A program made the position numbers and the translations under genes. A stretch of DNA of 64,000 nt from Rostratula benghalensis. Taxonomy: Eukaryota; Chordata; Aves; Charadriiformes; Rostratulidae. The stretch spans positions 241,501-305,500 of the forward strand of contig VXAI01000164.1 in NCBI GenBank assembly GCA_013399305.1. The letters are read 5' to 3'. Shown here one piece after another: positions 1 to 13,742 of the stretch (position 1 is its first letter; each line of letters begins with the position of its first letter). The notes beneath the pieces are model-generated. The model did no database searches and was not told the DNA's origin. It worked only from the letters and a program-made list of their open reading frames with translations.

Positions 1-3000
1 ACAAGTTCTCCTCAAAATACCCGTTATTTGGTATCAAAAGACCAGCTGACAAATTCATACCCACCAACATGACTATTAAAGCAAAATGTGTAATGCTCCC
101 TCGAATATGACATATGCGTAGTCACTAAATTCAACAGCTCAAACACCTTCTCCCAGTGCTAGCTCTGCTCGGTTCCAGTTGGCTCCTTCAGTACAGTTTT
201 GCAATACGCCAGCTATTTCACTTACAGCACAGAGGTGTATGCCTGAACATATTTGCAGGCCAGGAGGGGATTTTGGCTGGAGAGATTTATTTTTTGGAAC
301 AGGGAGTTAGAAAAATCCTGTGTGGAATTGGCAGTGGTGGCTTGGTATGGGTTAAGGTGCCAATTCATCCATACTCTGCTTTTGACGGGTGGCAGGTAAG
401 TGCTTTGCTGAGCAGGTTTCTGGGTCACCTCTGAAGTCAGCCCTACTTGCAGACACTGTGCATCTCCTGTGTGGATTTGGTGTATGCATGCAGCCTGGTA
501 CATGTATAAAACAAAGCATCTGATGGAAGTGGAAGTGCCAGAATAAGAAAGGACTATGTTTTTCAGAAACAATTTTTCCAGCTGCCCTGTATATTCCTGT
601 TTTGTATTTTTTGGGGTTTTTTTTTTTTTCCATAGACAGTATAGGGTGTGAGAGGAGAGAAGAAAATGACTGATGTTAAGTTCAGCTTGTGGATGAAAAG
701 CCTGGCCTAGGTTTCAACTTTCATGGGAGGTTTGAGAAGTCTGTATCCCATTCTATTAAAAGTGACTGAATCTTGGAAGTTTATCTCAATTTCACATAAA
801 TTTGAATAACCCAGAAATTTAAATCAAGTTACAAGAAAATTTTAAAGATATTTTGGATTCAGGAGTAGTTCTGTTTATAGATTCTCTTCCAGGCAGATTC
901 CACATGCATTCAGGGAAGAGTTTAAGCTGTTCAACTGTCATTTGAAAAGTATTTTTAAAGAGACTGTCCTCTTGTTTCCTGGCTTGGGTTATAGTTGCAT
1001 TTCCAATGGAGAGAAACCCCAGCTGAGGATATGTGGACCCACAAGTAGAGCACTAGTGTTTGAGGGCATTCAGATCTAGATTTTTGTCCTGGCAGAAATA
1101 CAGAACCGAAATCTGGATTCACATCTCAAGCAATCCAGAATTTTTGAGGAGCCAATACTTATGGTTTGGAATTGGGCTGAAGTTCGGTTTTACAGGACCA
1201 ATAAATGAACTAAAGCATTGAAATGAATTACTACCAAAATCAACTTGCACTAAGCAATTATTAACTTCTTCAGTGAACAGAGCCAAAAAAAGATGTAATT
1301 TAAACTACCACTACATTCCCCCTACTTTTCTCCATCACATTCCAATATTGTTCTCTTATAATTTCTCTGAACTTATAGACTTAAAAAAAATGTTTGGTAA
1401 GCACAGTCATATGCTTTTCATCAATATTTTATTTTGAAACTTGGTGAAGATTTCTGTTGCACGATGAAAAATGTTTCTTTCTAAACATCATTTTCTAATG
1501 GACTTTTTTATGCCCCATAAAATGTGCTAATTTTTACTTGTCCTCTGCTGTCAATGAAACAAACTATTATTTCTTTCTGCAGAACCAAACTCCAAACAAG
1601 AATGTCTGGAATATCAAGAGTAATGATGTACAAAGTCCCTTCTGGCCCCAGCTTCTATTGAAAAATAATTGGATAAATTGGTGATGCTTACATTTCATCT
1701 AGCCCGCCACTGTGAGTAATTCCATGGTGTCTTCTTGGCCAATGCACAGCCATTTAAGCACTTGGTGAAAATCTATTTGGATGGACTTGGTGTAGGAATA
1801 TGTCAGATAGCAGCAGAGTAAGAATGAACATTCTTTGGAGTGGAGTTGCATAAATTGTCAGAACACCTAATGCTGTGCAAACGGCAACCTGATTGTGACT
1901 TCAAGATTCTGGCACGGTTTAAATAATAAACAATGAGGATGTTAACCATGAAAGTAAAGCTGGCCTGGATACAAACCATAATGTGATGGGCAAGAGAATT
2001 TATATGGTGGAATAAGCCCTTGTGTCCTTGTGTGGTGTATATTATCATGGTACCATGTGATGTCAGTGGAGACCCAAAGAACTGTCTCTTTACCCAAAGA
2101 ACTGTCTCTTTGCCTTGCCAAGAAATCATGATATGGGCTGTCACATCTCAGAATGGATTAATGAACAAGGCTGAAACAGATGTCAGCTTGCCAATGCTCT
2201 TATTGGGATCACAATTTGCTACAAATATTTAATAGGAAACAATTCATAGAAAAAGGATATTTTTTTCCTTCCAAATCCTTCAAATAGTTATTCTAAAACA
2301 TGTATATACTTTTTTTGGTCTTTGTGTTCATTTGTTTTCCAGTGACTTTTCCTTCTGTTCCTTTTTCCTAACTTCTTGATGGGTTTTGAAAAGCTTTTTC
2401 AGATGTTCTCAGACTTTTAGGTCGTCAAAGGATAAAGACACTTAGGAGAGGACTGTGAGAGAGATGCACCAAAGAGGAAGCCAGGCTGAGAAGAGACCAA
2501 GGAGTGCAGCCAGTGTGAGATGGAGACTCGGAGGCTCTGGTGAAGTCCCTGGTGGGGTTGCTGCCCTAAGCCACTTTGCACAGCCAGCTCTTGTGTTGAT
2601 TTATTCTGAGTCTTGGGAGTGCAGGCTGCAACCTGGGAGGGAAAGAGGGAATCATAAGCAAGGACAGAGAAAAGGTGGAGATTTTGCCAAAGCCAGCATT
2701 TGAGTAACAGTTCCCCAGGCCTCCCCACTACATAATGAAGTAAGAGCATGAACTTTAGAAGGAGGAGACAGTCTCTTCCTCCCACTGTTTGGGAGATGAA
2801 AGTGAAGAACACTGTCTTACATGGAACCAAATCATTGCTTTCTCTTTTCTTCTCAAGCAGGTACTTATTTCCATGTGAATATTTGATTTGAACATTGGGG
2901 GTTTTTTGGTAACTTGAAGTTTGTTTATTTTTTAACAAACCCTCCTGTAACGAAGTACCACATGATGACACGTACATCTGTCAGCCAGCGAACTCGCCTG

Positions 3001-5320
3001 TTAAGGGCTGTGAGGCATGAAACTTTGCCTGTTCATGCCTAAGGTGTGCGTGCATTGGCTGAGAGACACAAACTGTGGAATGTGCTGCTGCTTATTCAGG
3101 GCAGTCTGAAAAGGGGGTATCTTGACTTCACCCTGGCAGTGGGGTAATTACTGAGAGGGAAGCAGGAGGATCGGAAAGGATAAGTATCGTCTAGAGTGAA
3201 GCATTCTCAGACAGCCCCATGACTTCATATGAACTTGTCACAAGCCTAGTCATTATTTTGGACAGAAACACGGCTAAGGCAAAGTTGTGGTCTGAGCTCT
3301 AGACACTACTCCAACATAGATATATGAACTTTTTTCTCTACCCAAATAAATGAATACATAAAACCAGAACACACACAAAATCTGTAAGACACAATGATTC
3401 AGACTGATTATTTCAGGAACTGGAAGGTCAGTTTATGGAGGTCCTCATCATGCACATGAATGCCAACAATCTTCCTGTTCTAATAATGAGGGACTTATTT
3501 CAAACATAGAAGAATCCCATATTTCATGTGACTTCAAGAGCAACTACTTTACTTCATTGGTGCTGTCTTTCAGTAATATGATGCTGACTTTTTGAAGCTT
3601 TGTCCTTTCTTCATAAAGCTTCTCTTATTTCCTTTATTTAGCTATAAAACTGCTTCCTGGAAAAGGCTTTTACCCTGCAAGAGGTCTATAGACACCTTCC
3701 AGATACTAATCTGGGAAGGAGCATAGGAGCAGCATAGGTCTCCCTGAGATCTCATGAATAGATGGGTTTCTGCAAGGGTATGAGAGATCAGGGATGGTCT
3801 TTTCATCAAGAGGGGACAAGACCTTTATCAAAACAGGACAGATGCCATAGGCTGACCCACTTGGTGCTGAGGAAGTGTCCTCCCAGAGAAGGAGACAGTT
3901 AGAAGACAGATTGTGTAGAAGGACATGTAAAAGTAGCAATCAGGTGGCTGAAGTTGCTTATGCTTCACGAGACCTGTAAAGAAACAGGGTAGTGTCTCTT
4001 GGCATGGAATAAATAAAAAAGCTGAGAATATGATTTTGGGGTAGACAAAGAGCTTGCAACAATGACGTTGTAAAAACAAACCCCCTAAAATGTAACATGT
4101 TGAAGTTCAGTGCTGCTTTTTGTGAAACAAGAAAGAGATGATCTTACAAAAACAAATGCTTGTTGAGGTTGCTGCTGTATGGAACTGGCGTGTGATGTTT
4201 TTCTAGCAGCCTCTCTTCACTGTCATCAGAGTGCAATTTCTCTAGAGTCGCTGTGGGATGCAACAGATTTCTTGGAAAAGAAGGCTGTGTTGACACCCAC
4301 AGGCTAGTAATGTTTTCACAAGAAGGAACATGACTTTACATTTGACTCTCTTGAAAAGAGATTAGCAACACTGTGATTTATAAGAATTGCCTGGGTTTGA
4401 GGTTGTTTTTTTCCCCCTCTCCCTGAATCTAAGCTTCAGCAGGTAGGTGTTAAATGAGTGAAGCATTTCTGGCAAGATTTATGTGCCCATACAGTAGAAT
4501 GGGAGTGAAATCTGACAGTCTAAAGGAGGGGGAGTAACTGACAAATAGAGGGGGTGGAAAAGGCAGATTGGCTTGGATTCTTTCTTTCCTGTTCCTTTGC
4601 AGTCAAAACCCTTTCAGATTATTCACTCTTGGGCTGAAAATTTCATTTGCATGGACATTTATCTTACTTGTCCTTTTGTTCTAGCAGTGAACATTGGTCC
4701 ACAGCATGTATGTGGAAAACAAACACGGCCAAGACTAAACCTCCTTGAAAGAATGTCTTTTCTAGAAATAGATGACGGGCATTTTCCCTAAAAATGAGAT
4801 CTCTTCAATGTTGAAGTTCTCCTAGAAGAACGAAGCCCCTTCTAGCTATCGAGTCTCACAGTTATGAACAGTACTGGAATTGAACAGTAGTGGAAGAAAG
4901 TGTGTCCTCATACAGTAGGGTATTTCAGCCTAAATAGCAACCAAAGCCTTTGCTTTCCAGAAAGAAGTGTACCATTGTGTTTGGTTCTTTGGGTCAAATG
5001 GGTCTTTGCAGCTGTGCTGGACAGCACATGGTTGCTCTTGTAGGACCATGGTAGTGAGTTCCAGGACCTCCTGGCTGTTAGATAGGAAGCAACCTATAGT
5101 TTGTGAGACATCCAGGAGCTCAACATTTGATGAATAACAGAATACAAAACCAAAATGAGTGAGAATAGTTCCATTAGCCCTATGATTCCTACTGAGCAAT
5201 ACTGTAGGAATACAAAATAGTTCAAATTAGGGATATAGTTCAGATGATAATAGCATCCCTCTTAGTGTAAAAAGGAATATTTTCAAAGAGAAAGAAATAC
5301 AGATGCACAATGAACTACTG
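1..5320. other. non-coding stretch, no gene recognised
   Basis: AT-rich sequence with scattered stops in all frames. The longest open frame (minus strand, 2417-2977, 186 codons) has no recognisable domain and a composition like random translation, so I do not call it a gene. The only local structure I see is an exact 20-bp tandem duplication at 2072-2111. A splice-acceptor-like polypyrimidine tract ends in CAG at 1582, but what follows is only a 33-codon open segment, which is expected by chance. Confidence 0.6.
2072..2111. repeat. 20-bp perfect tandem duplication
   Basis: Two identical adjacent copies of ACCCAAAGAACTGTCTCTTT occupy 2072-2091 and 2092-2111. Neither flank continues the repeat, so this is a single local duplication, probably from replication slippage or end-joining repair, and not a satellite array. 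Confidence 0.95.
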
Positions 5321-5326
5321 GATATA

Positions 5327-5424
5327 TATCTAAATATCAAAATGTATCAATATCTAAATCTATATAGGTATAATAATATCTATATATAGAGAGATATAAT
5401 ATTATCTAAATATCAAAATTTATC
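5327..5424. repeat. AT-rich block with a near-identical 22-bp direct repeat
   Basis: The 22-bp segment at 5327-5348 recurs at 5403-5424 with one mismatch, 76 bp apart. The sequence between is almost purely A/T with TATC and ATCTA words (for example TATCTATATATAGAGAGATA). This looks like a degenerate minisatellite or simple repeat. Confidence 0.8.
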
Positions 5425-5924
5425 GAGGAACATAGACCTGGTAATGATCCAGGTTTTATCTGTAGCAGAATCCAAATATACAATTGTGCCTGTATTCTGA
5501 CAAATTTGGAGTGTCCATCAGCCACAGAAACCTATCACTTCAATCATCAGAAATTTAATAAATATGGGGCACTTCAGATGAAACACTTGGTCTCTTTCTG
5601 ATAGAGTTACAGCACAAAGAAATTTCCCACGAGTCCTAAGAAAAACACTGTGTGTTGGTTACAGCATGTGTGTTTGTAAGGTGAATGGAGTTACCTGCTG
5701 CATGGGACTACCATTGGTAAAAACAGTAAGTACAGCTGATGTGGAATATTTTTTAATTATCCTGTTATATGAAATCTATTGGGATTTTTCAAATCCCAGT
5801 CCACAGTGGGAACAATCTGAAAACATTTGAAGTGTCTCAGGAAAAAAAGAAAGGAAAAAAATGAAGGGTTTCCTGAACAGAACTTAATCCCAGTTGCCTA
5901 GGGATTAAGTATTGATGTGAGATT

Positions 5925-5996
5925 GGGGGATTGGACTAGATGATCTTTCAAGGTCCCTTCCAATCCCTGATATTATGTGATTCTGTGATTCTGTGA
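5925..5996 (+). mobile_element. CR1 LINE 3' end fragment, plus strand
   Basis: The segment contains the CR1 3' signature: the GGACTAGATGATCTTTCAAG word, then GGTCCCTTCCAA, closed by tandem octamers ATTATGTG, ATTCTGTG, ATTCTGTG at 5972-5995. CR1 is the dominant non-LTR retrotransposon of birds. It inserts 5'-truncated copies and ends in this octamer rather than poly(A). Only the last ~70 bp are clear. Sequence from about 5880 may belong to the same copy but is too diverged to be sure. Confidence 0.93.
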
Positions 5997-7447
5997 AATG
6001 GAGAACCTGTCAGAACCAAGTCCTTGTGGTACTGACTGGCACTTAATAAAACAGCATCAATTGGGGGCTATGAACTTGCTCCATCCGAAGAGGTGATGGG
6101 TTTTATGGCATTGTGTAGGATAGGGGAATCAGATTCAGGTCCCTATTTTGCCAAAAAATCCCAGTTTTGCTACGTCAGTGACTTAACCGCTAATGTCTTG
6201 GCTAAACTGAGCTGTTCTCTTTCTTTGGATGCAAGCATTTTTTCTGATGAAAGCCTAAGCAAAACTGGTGTGTTTCTAAAAAAGATTTATGTTTTAACAA
6301 ATCAACATCTTCCAATAAAAAAATGTGTGCATCACTGGAAAATTCCCAGCTAGCTCTACTGATGAGTAAAGTTTTGCTTTACAGATGGAGTTAATAATAG
6401 TTTATAAGCTAAAGTGAAAAGGATTTTGGGTGAGCTTCGTAAAGAGGAAGTGAGTCAGTGTCTCGGCAGGAAAGTGTTCCAGATAGGCAGGGCTGGAAAA
6501 GTTACAAAACAACCCCCAACAGCGTGGAAGTCACAGGGAGTGGACAAGAGATTATTGCACCCCAGATTGCAGAAAGCTGCTAATTAGTAGGGGGCCTTGC
6601 ATACCCCTCAGCCCATGTGTCTTAAGGTATGGTCTTCTCCCATCTCACAAGCTCGGAGCAGCTAAACTGAGTCATCCCAAGGAAGGCGTAATAGCTAAGG
6701 AAGAAGCAGGTGTTGCAGATGGGTGGGTGATTCAGTGGATGGTGTTATTCCTACTGAGTCAATGCTGAAGCAGTTTGTAAGCAGGAAGTTGGGGACACTG
6801 TGTGGCTAGATGATCTGCTTTCTAAATCCAGTGACATTCAAGGAGTCATTACGCTTTCCACAGGGTGGGTTGTCCTGATCTGTTCTTGGGCACAGCATTT
6901 TCAAAAGCAAAAGCTATAGAGGCATTTTTAAGGTGACTTTCTGTGGGATTTATGATCCTGAAAGTCCAGGTCATTTTTGATCATGGACTAGTATTTCCAC
7001 ATAAAGAAAACATTTTTGGAAAACGGAAGTCCAATATTCTTGTATACTTCACAGGCCTTTCAGTGGTTCCTAAGGCTTCTGGGATGGGCCTTTAAACAAA
7101 ATTCTTTTTAGCGAGAGCTATGTATATTTTGTATTCTACAGTGCACCAAGAATGGTGCTGGCATTCATCAGGTGTACTTACTGACCATGAAAAGCAAGCT
7201 CTCCATGGCCATCATGCCCTTTGTGGTGCCAATATTTTCTTATAGAACAAAATGCCAATAACTGCTGCATCTTCCATGACTTACTTAATCGATTGCAAAA
7301 AAGGAGCAAACTTCAGAGAACGTCCTGTAATATCCATTACCAATTACGTGATTACAAGACCCATATTACTTGCTTTCTGCTGTTCCAAAGCTCTCTAGTA
7401 ATTTAACTTTTCAGAGCAGAGATGAGATGGCCTTTCACTTTCTCCGT

Positions 7448-7465
7448 ATGTGTGTATACACACAT
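7448..7465. repeat. 18-bp perfect palindrome of TG/CA repeat
   Basis: ATGTGTGTATACACACAT reads the same on both strands. It is a short (TG)n run joined to (CA)n around a TATA centre. It could extrude as a cruciform but is more simply a microsatellite junction. Confidence 0.9.
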
Positions 7466-10400
7466 ACACAGATCAAAAATGTGTACATTGTACAGCACAG
7501 AGGAAAAACGTTTAGACTTCAGAGGCCAGTGCTGTTTCCCCTGTGCTTTTTGCATTTGAGTGGCTCTTTCCTCTTACTGGAAACAATACAGGTTTAGAAG
7601 GTATGTTAATTTTTCTTCTGTTCGTCAATATTTCAGCACTCAGAGCCTCTTCCTTTTCCTTTCATTCCATTACTTTTCCACTTGATGTTTAAAATTGCAT
7701 AGTATCTTTCCCCTTAAACAAGAAGAAAAAATGATAATATAATTTCTGAATTCTGTGAGAAGAGCCACAAGCTCTGGTCCATATGGTGCCTGGGAGGATG
7801 GCAGATACTTCTGTGCATCTCTGCAATGTGACAAAATGGTCCTAAAATTTGGCTTGGCAAAGGTGGCCTTCCAGTTTCTGGTGCAAGGATCAATTTCTGA
7901 GGAGACCACACTTCCCGAGGACTAACATTTCACTTTGAATGGGTAGCCACCCGTTCCTTCCAGGCTGAGAAAAATGAACTAAGTAGCTTTCCTCAGTTCA
8001 TGCTTGATGTTTTTACTTGTTGCTTTCCACCCATCTTATTAAGTGTTGCTCTTGGGATTTGTCTGCTGAGACTTTTCTCTATGTCCCCTCTGCCACCTCT
8101 TCTTATCCCTTCACTGAGGGTCTGTGCGCCCACACTAGCTCAGTGGATTCAGAGAATGGATTACAGATGGATTTCATTTCTGAAGTGCTATAATGACATA
8201 CACTTATTGGTTGTTGGGTTTTTTTTTTCCTAAGTAACTATTTTTGCTCTTAAAGGATTTAATTTTGTTTTCACTAAGAACAAAATAATCCAAACTGTCA
8301 TTCAGGGAAAATTTATTGCAAAAATTTTCACAGGGGAAATTATGTTACGCTTCTTTTTAAAAAAAATACTGTTTTTTAAAATGATAGAGTTTCTAAAGTA
8401 GGAATGCCATGATTTCCACTAAGTGCTGACTTGAATAGATTTGTCTTTCTGCCTTTCTGATTTCTCTTTGTGTAGGTGATTTCCTCAACGTCCCAGAAAA
8501 GTCCATGTCAGAACCTGAAACTGAACTGATTCCTCCAGAATGCTGCACTGCTGCTTTAGCCACAGCACCATCCGTCTGCTCAATCACAAAAAGCAGTCAC
8601 ATCCAAGGCCAGCTGAGTCCCCACAGTGTAAAAATTAGAGTTTTGAGAGCAGGTACCCAAGAGAGGTCATCAGGATCCGGAGTCTTCCCACTATGGCCTC
8701 TACCTCTTGTTTCATCCTTTTTATCACAGCCTTTCTCTTCAAAATAAAGATAGACCTTTTCTATTTTTAAAAAGAAATATTATATTTCTAAATAAGGATG
8801 GAACATTTTTATTTCCAGAGAGGAACTGAAAGAAAATCCATTATATTCAGCAGGAATTATGTATCAGTTACATAGTCCCCATCTCTATGAAATTGAAGTC
8901 AAGCATCAGATGGGTTGTCATCTCCTTCACTCCTTGACCTCCTTCTAAACAAATTCAGAGTTGAATGACATGGATGGAATTCATCTCAGTTACTATTCAG
9001 AAAATCATGTGGAGAGTAACATCATGTACCAACTGATTTTTCCTCATCCCCATCCCAGCACTGCTTTTCCCCAGTGAAAACAATGAATATAATCTCTGCT
9101 TTCACAAAACTACTCTATCATAAAAGTACTCCTCAACTGCTTCCTGTTGAGTTTAGCCCCAGTTGTTTTTCTGAATGCCTTTACTAGTCAGGCGTGGTGA
9201 GCAGAGCTGTGACTGAGAATTAGGCAGGAAAGTAAACTCTAATGAAGTGATAAATCATTATTTTTCATACCTATAGGAAGCTCCTCCATCTTTTGCTTAT
9301 AACATCAATATTTGTATTTATCCTCTTAATATAGTCAAGAATGAAAATATTTAGGGGAAAAAAAAGAAGCCTTTGCTGTTATTTTTTACTATATACAAAT
9401 CTGCTATACTTGACAACCTGCTTTCTGACATCCTAGCTTATGACCCCTTTGAAGCACTGGAAACACTCCTAGAGGGTTAAAAGAAAGCAAATAAGGCACT
9501 GATTAAAAAAGTACAGAAGAACTAGATTGATCATTGCTTTGAATCACAGTGAGAGAAACAGTAAACAAAAGCTCTGTGAGCACTCTGCATCGGTAGCAAA
9601 AAAAAAGTATAGATAGGGAACAGGGCAGGGAGCAGCTTTAGGCTTTGGATCTGTAATGTCCAGCACAGTGGGGCTCTCACCTTGAACTGCAGCTCCTTAA
9701 TGCTGTGACAATGTATATACAAAAAACTATATCTTAAACAGGTAACTGTGTCAGGACTGATGAGAAAGAAATGTCCTCAAAAGTAGGCTCTCTCCCTTGT
9801 TCCCATCCCCAGAGCTTTGGTCTGCAGCTTTGCTTTTTACCTGGATTCCTCATGAAGGTTCAAAGAAAATTTCCAATTCCACATTTCTCGGGCCCTAAAG
9901 CAACTCTTCATGAGCAGCACAGGGAAGTTGTGCTACAGAATTCCAGGGAAGAGGTTTGGCCCCAGGGATAACCTTGGCAATAGACATCTGTGTTTTGTAC
10001 ATCTGGACTGAGCCAGACTGCAAGACCTTTTCTGGAGTGCTGCGTCTGCTCTGGCATCCGCTTCAAAACTAATATGACCAAGTGAAGAGAGTTCAAGGAG
10101 GGTGTGCAAAAAACTTAGATATGTGGAAAAATTTGCTTCATAGAGTTGAAGCTCCATTTGTTAAGCTTACCGATGAAGTCAGCAGATGGCTTGCTCATAG
10201 TTTATTAGCTCTTATGTAAAGAGAAGGTATTTGATATTGAAAGGTGATGTAAGCAAGACTGGACTTTTTTTTTTTTCTCGAAGAATATTTTTACTTTAAA
10301 CAGAAGTTACTTGGCTCAGGAGAGTTCATTCACATAAGAGGGAACAGTAATTCCCTTAGGGGTATTAAGGGATTGAGTAAATGAAATACTGCAGATGTTA

Positions 10401-10772
10401 TGCAGGAGATTATAGTAGATGATCGTGATGGTAACTCCTGGCCTTGAAACTTGACTGTTTCATAAAACTTCTGGGTGGAGGGATCACAGAATGTGGCACA
10501 GGATTTCAGAGATGCTTAGAAAATCCTACCTCAGCATTATCTGAACGTTTCTGGAACAAGTGCTATGCTGTCCCATGCATTCAGATTTGGCTTAAGTACG
10601 TTAAACTGAGCATAGAGGTAAATGACAACATAGCAGAGCATAGGACGAATGGCTGGTGATGTGGCATGAGTATTTAAGACCTTTACAAGCAGTTGTGAAC
10701 CAAAGATAAGCAACACACTTAATCACAGTGTGCCACACTCAGAGAGAAGGCATATGTCACTGCAGAATAATG

Positions 10773-10787
10773 TGCCATCTGATGGCA
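10773..10787. repeat. 15-bp inverted repeat
   Basis: TGCCATC and GATGGCA are exact reverse complements separated by one T. This is a compact dyad that could be a dimeric factor site. It is too short to exclude chance. Confidence 0.8.
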
Positions 10788-11191
10788 GAAAATAACCCTC
10801 TTGTGCTACTTTCAGAGGTTACTCTGAAAGCTTGTAGTCAGAATGTTATCAGGGCCTTAGGTTTCAATATTTGTGTTAAGCAATGCTGTTCTAAAACTAT
10901 TTTTAAGGTAGAGTTTGAGCATGTTTCTGAAGATCTTTATAGGATGTAGTCACCTGTGGTAGGAGGGCGGTAGGTGATTCAAGAGAACTTTTCCTATTCA
11001 ATACCTCTAAAATGTAATCATTGGATAAAAAGGATTGTTATGCAAGGGGAGTAGCGTGTAGATGCAAAGATGTGCTGATATCCAAGCTTGTACAGGAGGA
11101 GCTGTAGCTAATCTATGTTCCTATGTCTTCTCTGCATCTGTGCAAATTTGGGTTACAACTGGTATGCTGAGCAGCTCGGTGATTTCACAGT

Positions 11192-11203
11192 GCCCCCTAG
11201 TTG
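11192..11203 (-). promoter_or_regulatory. candidate CTCF motif, minus strand
   Basis: The reverse complement of GCCCCCTAGTTG is CAACTAGGGGGC. This matches the CTCF core (CCASYAGRKGGC) at 11 of 12 positions. The call comes from motif matching by eye only; there is no occupancy or conservation evidence. Confidence 0.25.
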
Positions 11204-13605
11204 AATGGAGCTCAGCAGTGCAATGCCATCACCCCATTGTGCCTGCTGGTTACCCACTGAGCGTCATATTGATCCTTCTCTCTTTGCTGAGATCACTGTA
11301 ACTTACTTACCTATAAGTGAGCTGTTTCAGAGGGATAGCTAGTGGTCCATGGTCATGTCACTGACTAGTGCTAATTCTGCCAGGCCTTTAATCAAATAAA
11401 AAATGAAATCCCATGCATTACAATATAACAAAAATAAATGAAGTATTAGAACACTGCACTAAGTATTTTCCATACCTGTCAGTTATGAAATTTCTGCTCT
11501 GTAGGAAATCTGAATTATTTTTTTTAAATGTAAACAGTTTCAAATGGTAAAATTCCCTTCAGTTTTCATCTAGCTAAACAGGGCAACAGCACAGAGAAAG
11601 GAGAACGCATGTCACCTTGAAAAGTGAGACTGAACTTATGGTACTGTCTCCCAACGGCATTTTCTTATCTAGTCCTCAGGATTTTTGCAAATGAAGGAGA
11701 GACAGGTCTTCACTGCAATGTCCCAGTTCTGTATTCGTAAGTCCACATGCTGTCAGTGGCTGCATGCAATATTTCCCTCATCCCAGAAGGAGAAAACATT
11801 CAGGATCTTGCCAGTTTGTTTCCAGGAGGATGCTGGTTTGACACCGATACTCAGAGACTAATATTTATTTGGGGCATCCCTGTTTGTTTATCCTGTGTTG
11901 TTTTTCTTCCTGGACCAGTGGGAACAAACAACAAATTAATTTCCTTGTTGAGAAATGATGGTTGGACTTTTCAGTAAGTTCGTTGCCTAAAAGAAGGTTT
12001 GGGTTCTGGTTTCTACCCAGGGCCACTATTTTTTTTTTTCTGTGTAATTGCTTTCTATTTTACTTTCACTCTCTGACTTATTTTTAATGGATGGACCAAT
12101 GTCTTGATCTGCAACCTGTCTCCAAGGAAATGGAAATCCTTAGGGACACATCTCAAGACATGTGGTCAGTGGCTTGGGGATGGTTTGATTGTTTCAGTCA
12201 TCATTAAATGGGAGGGATGATGAGGATGCAAAAAAAAGAAATTATTTTTTTTATTGATTGTAGGGTGCTTAGTATACCCTCAGCTTTTACCAGGTCTGTG
12301 ATTTATATCAGTTATTACTAGCTTCTCTTGAGGCATAAAGTTTACATATCGCCTCGCTTTTGCCTAACTTATAGTTACTTTTCAGTTAAAAAACCCACTG
12401 GTCAAAATGGTCAGATGTACTATTACCACAGAACATCAGGTGTCTTATACTAGAAAGTTGTGATGCTCTTCAGTTTAGATAGAGGCACACATGTCTGAAC
12501 AAGGCAAAGACAATGACTAACTACTTTTTTTAATGTAAAACATGTATTATTCAAGAACTGAAGAGTTTGGCAATGGTCCGGCAAAAGAAAAGTTACTGTG
12601 TAAATAGAGGTGGAAAGAGGAGGGAAAAAAGCATCTTGGGAAAAGCATGATGTTTACAGGGCACATTTTGTAAAAGTTCTTTGCCATTTCCAGGTATTTT
12701 TAGTGCTAACAGGACACCTGGTTGTTAAACTGCATGGCTGGAAGATGCTTGCAAGGTAGAAAGACCACAGATTACGGCTTTGGCTACTGTTCAGCACATG
12801 AAATCAGGGAGAGGAAGAATTTAACAAGTGTGAGAGTATTGTCAAAGCTACCAGCACGCAGTGGTTCCACGAGTGTTGGGAGGGACAGCAGTTGCCCTGC
12901 TGCAGCTATGGCACTTGGTTTAGCTGAGCACATTCTCTCTGCAGTGGTCCCTTGATGAAAGCAGATGTGACTGACTGTGCTTGGCCTGTCCAGAGCCCAA
13001 ACATAGTGGCAGCACAGAGGCAGTGGGAACAGCCACTGGAAGAAGTGATACATCTGTGGCTGAGATGGGTATTACAAACACTCAAAGATTTTTGATTTAA
13101 GGGCTTTAGTTCGTCAGTGCTTTAGGGAGTGGCTCTGGCTGTAGACAGAGAGAAAGACTAGCAAAAGAAGAGTGGAGAAAGTGCAAAGGAGAATTTTTCA
13201 AAACCACTGTTTTACTCCACCTTTGTTAAAAATTCAAACAAATATCCACCAGCTGAAAAAGTATATTGAATAATTGGACTTCAGATACTGTGCCAACAAA
13301 ACACACATGGGCCGTGGTGATAAAAGGTTTTCTCCCAGTGGAACAAATCACTTATCAGTCTATGATACAAAGTAAGGAAACATTTCAGTACAAGTGAACT
13401 TTAGCTTCACAATAGCTGCACTAAGGGAACGCTGACTTTCAGCTGCCTTATTTGGAGGAGAACTATCCAGATCTACCCACAGCCTTTACTTATCTGCTAT
13501 TGTGTAATTTTTAATGTCATATTTGCTTATATGTGCCCCATAATGGCTATTTTCCACTAGAGACATGTACAACTACTATTTTGCAGCCTCACATGTTTCC
13601 TTCAA

Positions 13606-13742
13606 AATTTTTTCTCCCTCTTTTCTCAGCCACTTTGCCTCTCATTTTCTTTTCATATCTTGGACATTTCCCCTCTTTCATTCATTTTCATATTATTTCT
13701 TCCCTTTCTTTTGTCTTTTTCTTTCCTTTCTCATCTTTCATA
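13606..13742 (+). repeat. pyrimidine-rich low-complexity tract
   Basis: A run of about 140 bases is made mostly of TTTC, CTTT and CCTT words on the plus strand. It is a low-complexity, microsatellite-derived tract with no coding content; the open frames across it are compositional artefacts rich in Phe and Ser. Confidence 0.8.

Noticed and set aside
1583..1684. Strong acceptor-like TTATTTCTTTCTGCAG followed by 33 open codons to TGA
   Set aside because: As good by eye as the 16982 candidate, but there is no further support. It illustrates how often acceptor plus short open run occurs by chance.
2417..2977. 186-codon open frame on the minus strand
   Set aside because: No domain, no initiation or splice context worth noting, and single open frames of this size are expected occasionally in 64 kb read on both strands.
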